A stretch of 64,000 nt of DNA from Zoroaster sp. YZ-2022 (taxonomy: Eukaryota; Echinodermata; Asteroidea; Forcipulatida; Zoroasteridae), in assembly GCA_029582265.1 (NCBI GenBank), contig CM055837.1, positions 3,333,148 through 3,397,147 on the forward strand, written 5' to 3'. Below, piece by piece: positions 38,408-49,172 of the stretch. The position numbers and the translations under genes are program-made. Numbering within the stretch: the first letter of the stretch is position 1; the number at the start of each line of letters is the position of its first letter. The notes under the pieces were generated by a model. It worked only from the letters and a program-made list of their open reading frames with translations, was not told the DNA's origin and ran no database searches.

Positions 38408-41400
38408 CTAAAAAAAGAACCAAAAAAGTCAAAGCATTAAATTTACATAAAATACACGGCCGGGTTGACGGACACTCACCAGACACTCGACCATTTACAG
38501 TGTAGAATTGATCAAAATACACACAATACACACAATATAAAATAGAGTTTAGTGGGGAAAATGCGTCAGTTTTGTTCTGAAAATTGACAGCTATACTCAG
38601 ATAATGTTTAAACACCATTAAAATATTGCAAAATAAGTTTGAAAATGATTTTTTTTTTCCATATTTTATTTTTGTTTTACAAATCAGTTTCTCGTCACTG
38701 TATGGGGGTAGGCCTACAGTGTGTGAAAAGTTCAATTCAATTTCTTTTATTTCATCTGGATTGGTCAATTAGATGAGAGTTATGCCCTAACATGGGGAAA
38801 TACATTCTTGTGATGATGAGTCGTATTGGATCCTACAGGTTGGATGAAAACAAATATATACCTTCGTATATACACAATTTGAACTGATTTTTTTAACAGT
38901 TCATATAAATTTTTTTTTATTACATTACATAATACAGTACAATATTTTGATATTTTGACACGACCAAATGTTTTCAATCTTGAAAAAAATCAATAATTAA
39001 ATTAAATTAGAGTAAGCAGAGGGGAACTCGTATATTGATTATTGTATAATGTTGATAACACTTTGTTCTGACTTCTATCACTGATCAGAAGAGTGTTAAA
39101 GGGACAATATCGTCACAATCAGAGCACACTTTCAACAGGGCATGGAATCGGTGTCCTAGTTTAAGATGAACACAGTGACTGAAGTTTATGCAGCAGTAAC
39201 ACCGTATCATGTGGTGTATTATTTTCAGTTACTGAGTTAATCTAAAACTAGCACTCCAATTCCATGACATGTTGATCATGACGACATTGTTCCTTTAAAA
39301 CCAGTTTGGACCAGACTGAACCAGATTGGTCAAGTCACACAAACGGCCATGGTGTGACAGCTGCGAGGTTATACGTACAAATTTCCTGCATCTTCGTCAA
39401 TACATAGATCACAATACAACGCCATCATGCTCAACAGCATTGTTTTGGAACGGACTTTGGAATTCGCATACGGGGCGCGAACCTCCTTCAAAACCAGATA
39501 TCAAAATATCTTTTGGGCGGTTCCTCCTTCAGAATTACCAAAGTTTCAAACCATAAGGAGATAGGTAAACATTTTTTTTGCATGGGCTAGTATCAATTGA
39601 CGAATAATTATTTTCTAGAAAGAATTTTTGAACTTTCCAGATGGTTAAAAATATAATCTTAAAAGTTACCTCAGGGTATGGCATGTTGCAATGTCACGAG
39701 ATTGTTGAAAATTCTACAGCGACAAACAAACCCAAAATTTGCAAGTTATCAAAAAGCTAATATGATGTGAACTGGTCGCAAAACCAGCAATTTCAATAAA
39801 CGAAGTGTTCGAGGGAAATATAAAGGCAAAAAGGTTCAATTTCAAAAGGTTGCTGTTTCGGATACGATCATGTTCCTGTAATATCCATTTTCCCCCACTT
39901 TGAATCACATTGGGTGTCGTTTAATTATTGGGAAAGGTAAAGTGCATTTCCTTGTACATTTTGTTGTGAACAGGGTTGTAGCTACGCCGGTCGGCGCCGG
40001 TCGGGTCTAACCGGCACTCCCGCTGGCCGACCGGCACCAAACGCAAATTGATGTCTTACCGACCGGCACAAAAATTGTGTGAATATTTCATTAAACAGTA
40101 ATAAAGGTAAAAAAATTCATGTATTCTTCATTTCTTTGAGTTATTTGCCACTATTTTGAGGACTTTAGTCTATAGATCAATTAAAATGTCGTACGATATT
40201 ATAAAATAATTCTCAGTTTGTAGCGGTACAAACAAATACACTAATTAGCATTTATTTATGACGTCAGGGAAAAGACCTGGGAATCCCCATTATGATTGGT
40301 TGTTTGCGCCTGCACGATGAGCTAATGCCACTAGTCTCTACCGCGTGCAAATGATGCGACGTGCTTCGTAATGTCGATGTACGTAAATTTCAGGTTGGTT
40401 AAGCGTGACTTCGTAAGCGTCTAGCTTTCCCCGCGATGTGCTCAGCAAAGGGAAAATTATTCACGTGCGTCCCTCCGCCCATTCATGAAAAGTTTTGTGA
40501 ACGTTTTTTGGAAGTGTTTTGATCAAAATAATTATGTCGCACTCGCAGAAAACTATCACAAGCTTTTTCTCTTTGGCCACTAAACGCAAGGGACCGGCAG
40601 TGATAGACACGGCAGCCGGGTCAAGCGAGAAGCCGGCAAATTCGAGACATTCTTCTGCGACCACATCTTCGTGTTCGAGTACAACTGACCCGGGAACTGA
40701 TCACGCTACCGAGTCTTCGGCCACTGTGGATTTAGGCCAAAAACTCGGAGCTGCTATGCCTGACGGCCCCGGTTGCTCAAGTGTTACCACCTCATCAAAA
40801 AAACAGAAGCAGGCATCTAAGTTTAATAGCGAAAAGTGGACAGCTGGTAGGCCATACAGAAGTTTCAGTTTTTCTGAGCCAACATTATTGTCCTTCACAT
40901 CATAAATTCCAACAAATTATGTGAAAGGTGAGCCCTCCAAATCCATTCTTAAAAGCTAAAACCCAGGTGCTTCGCCCCCTCGACCCCCACCGAGGCGTTG
41001 CCCCTGGACCCCCGGCCGTGAGGAGCTGCGCTCCGTTCGTTCCGCTCACTACGCTCGCAATTGACAAAATTAGCCGGCACTCAATTTGGTCTGGTGACAA
41101 CCCTGGTTGTGAAGAATTAAAACAAACAATAGAGGCAAATTACAAAAGAAAGAAAATGTACTAATTGTAGAAATCATATAATGTTGACTCGTTGTATTAC
41201 TCAAAGATTTCATTAAGCTTTGTCAATTTCTTTTGTTATTTTTGTAGAGCTATTGTGTTTCAACAGCTGGAAGGCCAAAGGTTTGTTGTCAAAGGAACTT
41301 CACTTTTATTCACTTAAAATCAAATCCTTGATGAAGATCACAATATGGTAAAAAAAAAAATATGGAAAATGGCTGTTTTGGCCAAAAAACATACGTCACG

Positions 41401-44400
41401 AAGTATCCCGTCTGGTGGATGTGAAGAGCACATTCGCAGACACAGACGTAGAATGGTTCTGTGGGTCGCCATCTTTCTCTCGATCGGTACCACGTGACGT
41501 CATGCGTCTTCTCACGTCGTGTTATGGATGCATTAAAACTCAGCTCTTCATACAAGTACATTGGATTGATGAATGGTGCGTAGAGTGGAGTCCACTGAGT
41601 TCTTTGGGCCCAGCTCCAGACTTGTTTCTCGGGCTATAGTCATGAATGCAGATAGTCTCAGGTTTGTTGCTTTGAGACTGCGTCAAAACATAACCATGCA
41701 ATGACCCGAATCTCACTAAACCACAAACGTAGACTTTACATTTTTTGAAGATAGATTTTTTATCAGAAAATCTGCAAAATTTGCAAACTTTTGAATTTCT
41801 GAAATTTAGGGAATCGTTAAAAAATTGTGTAGCCTAGTACAGTGAAGATGTTACACTAGACAAGAGATGCATTGTAAATCAATAGAATCGGATGATGCTA
41901 CATTATTAAGGAAATTTAATTTAAATTAACATCTTCTCGACTTAATCATTGTTTCTAAAATAAATATCTCATTGGTATAATCGAACGGTTAAAAACGTGA
42001 TGAGAAATCAGTCTTAGAGTAGTATACAAAAACAATGTATAAGAAGAAGAAAGACTTTGACTTGATAAAAGATTAAGGAGATGTTTGATCAAACTTACCA
42101 GCTGATATTCCTCCGAGCATGTTACCCGTGCAGACGAAGAACACCACAAGACTCACCGCTGCGGGCGCATCCTTAGGTTTCACGGCATCTTTGACCACGA
42201 CGTACATCAACGGGGCTACCGTGCCAGCCGAGAAGCCATGAATCACCCCCATGAGGCACAGCTCCCAGAACTCGAGCGCCAACGGAGTCAGGAAGGTAAC
42301 CACAGAGCAGATACCAAGGAAGATGTTGAAGAGGGTCTCTGCTGACACCACCTTCTTATCGACGAGGAAGCCGTGGCTCAATCGACCGATGAGGTTACCA
42401 ACTCCCATCATGGTGAGCACCAGTACGATCGGCTCGTCTTTGTCAAGGACCGACTCGGCGCGAGGAAGCGAGTGTGCCACGGTAGCATAGTACCCAAAGC
42501 CATTCAGTAGATACCCTGGGATAAGGACAAGGAATTTCCAGCGGCCAAGAACTCCGGATGAGATCCCAAACGACAGTTTCACGAACCGTATCCCACTTCT
42601 GCACCCAAGTAGGAGCCTGGCAGCTATTCTATAGGCGGTGCTCACTGTCGGCTCTTCGGCGAGTGACCTTGTTTCGGCCTTAGTTTCCTCGGAGAGATCT
42701 TTGAGCTTTTTCAACATCTCTTCACTGAATTCTCGCTGGACCATCCGAGTATTACCGAAATGATGTTCACCCTCATCTTCCTCATCCTCCTCATGCTCAC
42801 TGTTCTCATCCTCGATGAGGTAATCAGCTGGCTTATCGTACGGGAACACCTCAAGCTCAATCTCGGTAGATGAATTCTTCCCTTCTTCAGTCTGAACTGA
42901 TTCCCCCACCTTCTTCCTGACTAGCTTGGGTATCAGAGGCCGCATCAGCGCACCGCTCAAAAGAACATTTGCCTCGATGGCTGCAAGGACTAACACACTA
43001 CCACGCCAGCCATAAGTGTCTGTCAGAAACGCAATAAGCATTGGGATGACGAGGGGTCCTATGCTCTGACCAGCGAATGCCAGGCCGTTCGCTCTTGCGT
43101 AGCGCTCCTTGAAGTATATGGTGATCATGATAAGAGACGGTCCGAAGGAAAAGCCGACCCCGATTGCTGAAAAATGAATTTTGAGATATGGCCTGTATTA
43201 GGATTTATAGTCCATACACTTGAAGCTTACAAAATAAGAATTTGTTTTGATTATACTACAGTAAAGCCTTTTAAAACGTTACAGATCATAACTTTAAAGT
43301 CGGTCTCATAATCTAACCCACAAGAAGGACAAATGCAAAATAATGGTTAATGGCCTTATGTTTCGAAACTCGCAGGTTCTTTCTCGAAGGCAAAATGGGA
43401 CAGAATCAAGTTGGCTTAGGCCAAAAATGTCTCCTGTTTCTGGTCTCCGCGCGCGTCGCCACAGACCCGCGCGTCGGTATTTTTATTTTATATATAATTA
43501 TATATATTTTATTGGCTATGAAACGGTGTCCAATTGCAGCCAAAATTGCTGGATCGATTGCAATTCTGCCAAACGTTATGCAATTATTCTAAAGTCACGT
43601 ACGGTAGATAAATAATAGCTGCATATTCTATTAGGTCAACAAACTATCCAGTTCTGGTCTCCAAGCACATCGCCTCAGACCCGCTCGTCGGCAAGTGCAG
43701 CCAAATTGCTGAATCGATTAGACTTCTGCCGTGCTGTGCTTTAAACAACTTTTCACATAGGGGTATGAACGTTTGCCCGATTTTTGAGGAGTCTCTTGGC
43801 CACCATACTTTGTATATGGGAAATTTGGTCCCCGCGTATACAATACAAAAAAAAGTGCGTCACTGCACCGATTTTGAAGCCGACCGTTGACCAGAAACCG
43901 GATAATTTTTTGGCTTGAAGTTTGCATGGTGGAAGAAGTACACTACAAAAACAGGCGGGATTAGAATTCACAACAGAGGTGTTTGATCAGATTGGGCGGA
44001 TCGCCTTTCAGGTTAGATGTCGCTTGTGGCAGGGGGAGAGGGTATATGGACAACAACAATGGAGTATAATTATAAAGATTCATCTCGACTTAATAAACTT
44101 ACAGGTTGTTACTGCGATCGCCAGAAAGAGAACCATGAAACTTTCCGCAAAGAAGCAGATGAGATACCCGGATGTTAGAAACAAACCTCCAATAATGATA
44201 ATAGGTCGGGCGCCGTATTTCACCGTCAATGCACCGGTTATGGGCGCTGTTGAAATAATTATAACAATAACTAGAGAGTTAGCTGTTGCAGACTTCTCAC
44301 CAAACCGGAAAGACGGGGCTGGTAGTGGCTTAAGTTTAAACCATAGCACGGCCTTTCATATAAGCGTAGTAATAAAGGAAAGGCAAATCGTAGAAAAATA

Positions 44401-46813
44401 ACAAACTAACAATGTATATATACAATAAACAAAAACCTACACACATTTTGAAAGCACATTGTAAAGGGAACATACAGCATTGGTAATGTTGGCCAAACTG
44501 CTTCTATGGGTATGCTTACTCTCTTTGAATCAAGATATACATTGAAGGGAAGGTACAACATTGGTAATGTTGGCCAAACTGCTTCTATGGGTATGCTTAC
44601 TCTCTTTGAATCAAGATATACATTGAAGAGAAGGTACAACATTGGTAATGTTGGCCAAACTGCTTCTATGAGTATGCTTACTCTCTTTGAATCAAGATAT
44701 ACATTGAAGGGAAGGTACAACATTGGTAATGTTGGCCAAACTGCTTCTATGGGTATGCTTACTCTCTTTGAATCAAGATATACATTGAAGAGAAGGTACA
44801 ACATTGGTAATGTTGGCCAAACTGCTTCTATGAGTATGCTTACTCTCTTTGAATCAAGATATACATTGAAGGGAAGGTACAACATTGGTAATGTTGGCCA
44901 AACTGCTTCTACGGGTATGCTTACTCTCTTTGAATCAAGATATACATTGAAGAGAAGGTACAACATTGGTAATGTTGGCCAAACTGCTTCTATGGGTATG
45001 CTTACTCTCTTTGAATCAAGATATACATTGAAGAGAAGGTACAACATTGGTAATGTTGGCAAAACTGCTATGAGTATGCTTACTCTCTTTGAATCAAGAT
45101 ATACATTGAAGGGAAGGTACAACATTGGTAATGTTGGCAAAACTGCTTCTATGAGTATGCTTACTCTCTTTGAATCAAGATATACATTGAAGGGAAGGTA
45201 CAACATTGGTAATGTTGGCAAAACTGCTATGAGTATGCGTACTCTCTTTGAATCAAAATATACATTGAAGGGAAAGTACAACATTGGTAATGTTGGCAAA
45301 ACTGCTATGAGTATGCGTACTCTCTTTGAATCAAAATATACATTGAAGGAAAAGTACAACATTGGTAATGTTGGCAAAACTGCTTCTATGAGTATGCTTA
45401 CTCTCTTTGAATCAAGATATACATTGAAGAGAAGGTACAACATTGGTAATGTTGGCAAAACTGCTATGAGTATGCTTACTCTCTTTGAATCAAGATATAC
45501 ATTGAAGGGAAGGTACAACATTGGTAATGTTGGCATAACTGCTTCTATGAGTATGCTTACTCTCTTTGAATCAAGATATATACATTGAAGGGAAGGTACA
45601 ACATTGGTAATGTTGGCAAAACTGCTATGAGTATGCGTACTCTCTTTGAATCAAAATATACATTGAAGGGAAAGTACAACATTGGTAATGTTGGCAAAAC
45701 TGCTATGAGTATGCGTACTCTCTTTGAATCAAAATATACATTGAAGGGAAAGTACAACATTGGTAATGTTGGCAAAACTGCTTCTATGAGTATGCTTACT
45801 CTCTTTGAATCAAGATATACATTGAAGGGAAGGTACAACATTGGTAATGTTGGCATAACTGCTTCTATGAGTATGCTTACTCTCTTTGAATCAAGATATA
45901 CATTGAAGGGAAGGTACAACATTGGTAATGTTGGCATAACTGCTTCTATGAGTATGCTTACTCTCTTTGAATCAAGATATATACATTGAAGGGAAGGTAC
46001 AACATTGGTAATGTTGGCAAAACTGCTATGAGTATGCGTACTCTCTTTGAATCAAAATATACATTGAAGGGAAAGTACAACATTGGTAATGTTGGCAAAA
46101 CTGCTATGAGTATGCGTACTCTCTTTGAATCAAAATATACATTGAAGGGAAAGTACAACATTGGTAATGTTGGCAAAACTGCTTCTATGAGTATGCTTAC
46201 TCTCTTTGAATCAAGATATACATTGAAGGGAAGGTACAACATTGGTAATGTTAGCAAAACTGCTTCTATGAGTATGTTTGCTCTCTTTGAATCAAGATAT
46301 ACATTGAAGGGAAGGTAATGTTGGCAAAACTGTTTCAATTTATGGGCCGAGTATGCTTTACTTTCTTTAAATCAAGATTAGCATTTCCCAACCAACCTGT
46401 GACAGATTTCATTGGTCACCCGAGGGTTTCCCGATTGGGGAATATTTTGTATCCTCATAATATTAATAATCAAGGAGAGTAGGGTTTCAATCAGGATAAT
46501 AGTGTCTCCCAATCGGGGTAGTATAGTTGAAATGGTTATGATGCTTTTGCAGGGTCGACAAATTCAATTACAATGTATACTTACTCACGATCGCTGCCAC
46601 AAGAGGTCCCATTGAGATGACAAAACTCGTCTGAGTTGCATCCAGCCCGAACTCCTCTCGCCAGGTGATAAAGAAAATACTAAGCGAGTCCACCACACCG
46701 AATCCCAACGCTTGTATGATATGCGCGCCTAGGACCACGAACCAGCCCCATCCACCGTCCGGTGCGACTTCCACCTCTTCCATCTTCGGGGGAATTTGTT
46801 TCTTGTAACCCAT
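37482..46813 (-). CDS. SLC16 family monocarboxylate transporter-like, 4 exons, long tail
   Basis: Probable plasma-membrane solute transporter of the MCT family within the major facilitator superfamily; the substrate is not predictable. Coding order on the minus strand is 46813-46585, 44246-44103, 43166-42099, 38407-37482, for 788 residues. The first exon carries the family signature APDGGWGWFVV at helix 1. Exon 3 has YGWRGSVLVLAA with GALMRP at the end of helix 6, then an acidic loop of about 130 residues (roughly 199-331) and helices 7-11. Exon 4 gives GNYDLSFYLAG, helix 12 and a cytoplasmic tail of about 270 residues. Typical MCTs are about 430-520 residues, so both loop and tail are long. 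The tail repeats a QGIxNP motif. The protein resembles the MCT9/12/13/14-type branch more than proton-coupled MCT1, but that is impression. GOPC lies upstream, divergently. Confidence 0.9.
39096..39298. mobile_element. TTAA MITE, copy 4
   Basis: ttaaagggacaatatcgtca at the left, gacattgttcctttaa at the right; same internal blocks as copy 2. It lies in transporter intron 3. Confidence 0.78.
39971..41105 (+). mobile_element. hAT-type transposon, internally deleted, in transporter intron 3
   Basis: Ends CAGGGTTGT and ACAACCCTG form a short inverted terminal repeat of hAT type. It is flanked by a perfect 8-bp duplication gttgtgaa (39963-39970 and 41106-41113), as hAT transposases make. At 1135 bp it is too short to be autonomous. 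It is GC-rich near both ends (ccggcactc occurs near each) and retains one 128-codon open frame. Confidence 0.8.
40519..40905 (+). pseudogene. hAT transposase N-terminal remnant
   Basis: 128 codons starting MSHSQKTITSFFSLATKRKG and ending FSEPTLLSFTS. The KTITSFF-xx-KRK opening resembles N-termini of hAT/KIAA1586-like transposases, followed by a Ser/Thr-rich spacer. The BED zinc finger, the RNase-H-like catalytic core and the dimerisation region are absent, so it cannot transpose alone. The identification leans on the surrounding hAT ends; the protein similarity is weak. Confidence 0.4.
42099..43166 (-). CDS. SLC16-like exon 3: helices 4-11 and acidic central loop
   Basis: Acceptor atttttcag joins as SIGVGFSFGPSLIMITIYFK. 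It contains ANGLAFAGQSIGPLVIPML, YGWRGSVLVLAAIEANVLLS, a run of Glu/Asp (SEHEEDEEDEGEHH), helix 8 with MGVGNLIGRLSHGFLVD, and AAVSLVVFFVCTGNMLGGIS. Donor gctg/gtaagt. Confidence 0.92.
43340..43930. repeat. Dispersed foldback repeat, compound copy
   Basis: Inverted ends ccaaaaatgtctcctgtttc (about 43420) and gaaaccggataattttttgg (about 43900). It contains two partial copies joined near 43570-43635. Relatives lie at about 25290-25905 (opposite orientation), 26820-27010 and 61290-61680. It lies in transporter intron 2 and the flanking part of the gene. Confidence 0.6.
44103..44246 (-). CDS. SLC16-like exon 2
   Basis: A 144-nt exon coding APITGALTVKYGARPIIIIG, then GLFLTSGYLICFFAES and LFLAIAVTT (helices 2-3 region). 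Acceptor atttcaacag, donor acct/gtaagt. The KYGxRP motif is typical of the MCT loop after helix 2. Confidence 0.85.
44470..46320. repeat. 81/78-bp tandem array, about 23 copies
   Basis: The unit begins acattggtaatgttggc and includes ttgaatcaagatatacattg. Units are 81 bp, or 78 bp when tct is missing after actgct. The left half alternates two 81-bp types (ggg/gag and tgggta/tgagta variants). The right half shows a 401-bp higher-order repeat (45571 and 45972) marked by an extra 2 bp (atatatac). Edge copies are degenerate. It lies in intron 1 of the transporter gene. Because most units are multiples of three, frames stay open on both strands; this is not evidence of coding. Confidence 0.95.
46585..46813 (-). 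CDS. SLC16-like exon 1 with start codon
   Basis: Starts MGYKKQIPPKMEEVEVAPDG and contains helix 1 with GWGWFVVLGAHIIQALGFG. Two donors overlap: atc/gtgagt and gtga/gtaagt. The second (exon end 46585, phase 1) is chosen because it joins exon 2 in frame as LVAAIVTAPITGALTVKYGA. A second in-frame ATG is at codon 11. Confidence 0.88.
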
Positions 46814-48953
46814 TGTTGTGGCTTCAAGGTGGATGGTCGGACGATGACTCGAACCAGAAGATCAATAAACACACGGGCTTGTCTGGAAAACTCACAAACA
46901 GAAAAAGTGACGTTCGTGAAAGTTGATGCAATCAGCGGTTAGTTTATGTTTTAAGGTGCGACATCGATTGCAAGGCAACTCTGTTCTGTCGTAGAGCGTA
47001 ATTTGAATGCACAATTTATTTGATTTCAGAACGAAATACGAGCCTTTTATCTAATCATAGCCGATTTTAAGTAGGTCATTTATTACTGTCGGAATTAGAT
47101 GGAAAATGTTCGTTATGTACAATTGTGTGTGATGATCAAAGTCCCCGTTGCGGTTTGTTGGTGTAGCTGTATAGATAGCACCGATTATTATTAACGTGTT
47201 ATGCAGCTGTAATAATAGAGTTTGCTGGAACCAAAGGTTGGGGAATTCACGTTAGCCATCTTATGTTTCATTCCCTGAATACAAGAAGTTGTGTTAAGTA
47301 AATTACGAAAAATAACTACATCGATCTTTTAGTTTATTCATTATGTCAGAAATGAACTTTTCTTTTGAACTATCATATTATCGGGCCTTGCTGGGGCATG
47401 CAGCATGTAAAATACAGTGTGTGGTTGTAGGAGTTACATCCTTCAATCATATTGTGAATAAGGCGAATTGGACAATGTTCTCCACCTCAAACCAACTCAA
47501 TCCACCCCGTCGTTTCCCTTCTTCCCATGCACTGAAGTGATTTGCGGACAGCTGGGTTTTCTTTTGCAGTAGTTTACGTATTATTATCACGACCGCAGCT
47601 AGGGGGAAGGGGGAATTTAGAGCCTCAATCGGCAAATGAAGCCTCAAAGGTACTAGAACAAGGGTTTGTTATCACTATCAGTACGTTATTGAGTTCTTGC
47701 GGGTACACCATGTAACGATCTCTGTTTGGAAAAAAAGTGATGGCTCTGAGAAGAGCCGGTTGGTTTGTTCTCAACGTTTCGACTAGTCTGTCCTAATCAT
47801 CGTCACTATCAGTACGTTGTTTGGGATGGGGGTGAATGTCATTGACTTCCACCCCAAAGAAAATGCCTTCGCTACGCTCCTGTGTATTATTATACATGCA
47901 TATTATATTTCTGTTAATAAAACCTTAAAAAAGCCTGAAGAAACCTGTTAAGAGAAGATGATGAAGAAATGTTAAGTATGGCGACGAGGCAGCCTTCCAC
48001 TCGCTACTGGCAGAAGTTATTTATTTCATTGTTTTTCCCAGAAAAAAATGCCACAGATGCCTGGGAGTCATTGATATCCTAAAGTGGACCATTCCACATA
48101 TCTTAGAAGGGGTGTCAGTTCCCAGAGCTGTGTAGTTTTTTTTTCTGGGCTGGAAAAGAAATTGCTGCCCTATATCTGTGCACAAAATCAACCATCCATT
48201 GTGTACACATAAAGACCTACCCAGATCTAACCCTCTGATAAGTGGAACCATCTGTTTGTCAGGCTGTGCTCTTTGATGTCTTGCGACATGCCAGTGCCAG
48301 GCATAACCCCCCACCCCCCCCCCCCAGACAGAGTGTCTGGGTTCTGTTACATGCTGGAGAGATATGGCTGAGAGATATGCTGCATAAGTATATGGCTGTT
48401 TACTGTTTGCCAGGTCATACAGGAGAGAGCTACACTACACAGCCGTCGTGTGTCATCTGGGGTTGAAAATAATACTAGACCATAGCAGCGCATGTGTGGA
48501 AGTCATTTGGATGTAAAAAATTAATTTGGAATGCATAGATAATAATTTTAATATCATTAATAGGGGTGCCACTGAAAAGAGGAAAGGTACCACGTTCAAA
48601 TAAAGTCGTGGGTACCTCCCTCGTCGAAGGGAAGAAGATGTGGAAGGAAAACCCCAGCCAAATAATTTTGAGGAAAACCCACACCGCGCGGCAATCGGGA
48701 CAGGGGTACTTAGGGGTCAATATTTCCCCCATATTTCTAATTTCGAAGCTCCGCTATCGCATGGGTTGTGAGGTTGTTGAGACTTTTCCTTTAAGATACT
48801 ATTTAAATAATGTTATTAAAATCAACGTGGGTCAAATATTGGGGTTAAATTTCAGCGTTCCTGCAGTTTCAGCATTTTGGGTATGTAAAATAATAAAACA
48901 CAAAAATTAAACAGCGCCATCATGCGATAGAATTATAACAACCAAAAGACAAC
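46814..48953. other. Divergent upstream region of transporter and GOPC
   Basis: 2.1 kb between the two start codons; it probably contains both promoters and 5' leaders. A dispersed repeat (47681-47808) and a C-rich tract near 48310 are visible. No TATA box or CpG-rich core could be assigned. Confidence 0.5.
47681..47808. repeat. Dispersed repeat (ctcaacgtttcgactagtct), copy 2
   Basis: About 90% like 27297-27425. It lies in the shared upstream region of the transporter and GOPC. Confidence 0.65.
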
Positions 48954-49172
48954 ATGTCGGCGAAAAAGATGGCGGCTATTCACTGGCTCGATATTCTCGA
49001 AAAAGAGTTCGATAAAGCGTTTGTAGACTTGGATATTATGCTGGGAGAGATCGATCCGGATCAATGTGAAATCACGTACGAAGGAAGGAGAAAGATGACA
49101 GCATTGAGTGCTGCTTTTGCCCAACTTTGCCACAAAGCACAAACTATTTTTCAGAACAACGCAAAGTTTGAG
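48954..49172 (+). CDS. GOPC: GOPC exon 1 with start codon
   Basis: Starts [20 protein letters not shown] and runs through [20 protein letters not shown] to NNAKFE. Donor gag/gttagt, phase 0. The open frame runs on to 49259 but is intronic. The start is supported by the match of the N-terminal EKEFDKAF block; a second Met at codon 6 is an alternative. Confidence 0.92.

Noticed and set aside
43922..44401. 159-codon plus-strand frame over transporter exon 2
   Set aside because: It is antisense to the exon 2 coding sequence (44103-44246), whose minus-strand product matches SLC16.
44406..45536. Open frames of ~376 (minus) and ~360 codons (plus) in the array
   Set aside because: They arise because tandem units are multiples of three; both strands are open, no signal or domain is recognisable, and the region is intronic.
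44470..46320. CRISPR-like regular repeats here and at 55411 and 62126
   Set aside because: Units are contiguous with no unique spacers and lie in introns or flanks of a eukaryotic genome; they are minisatellites.
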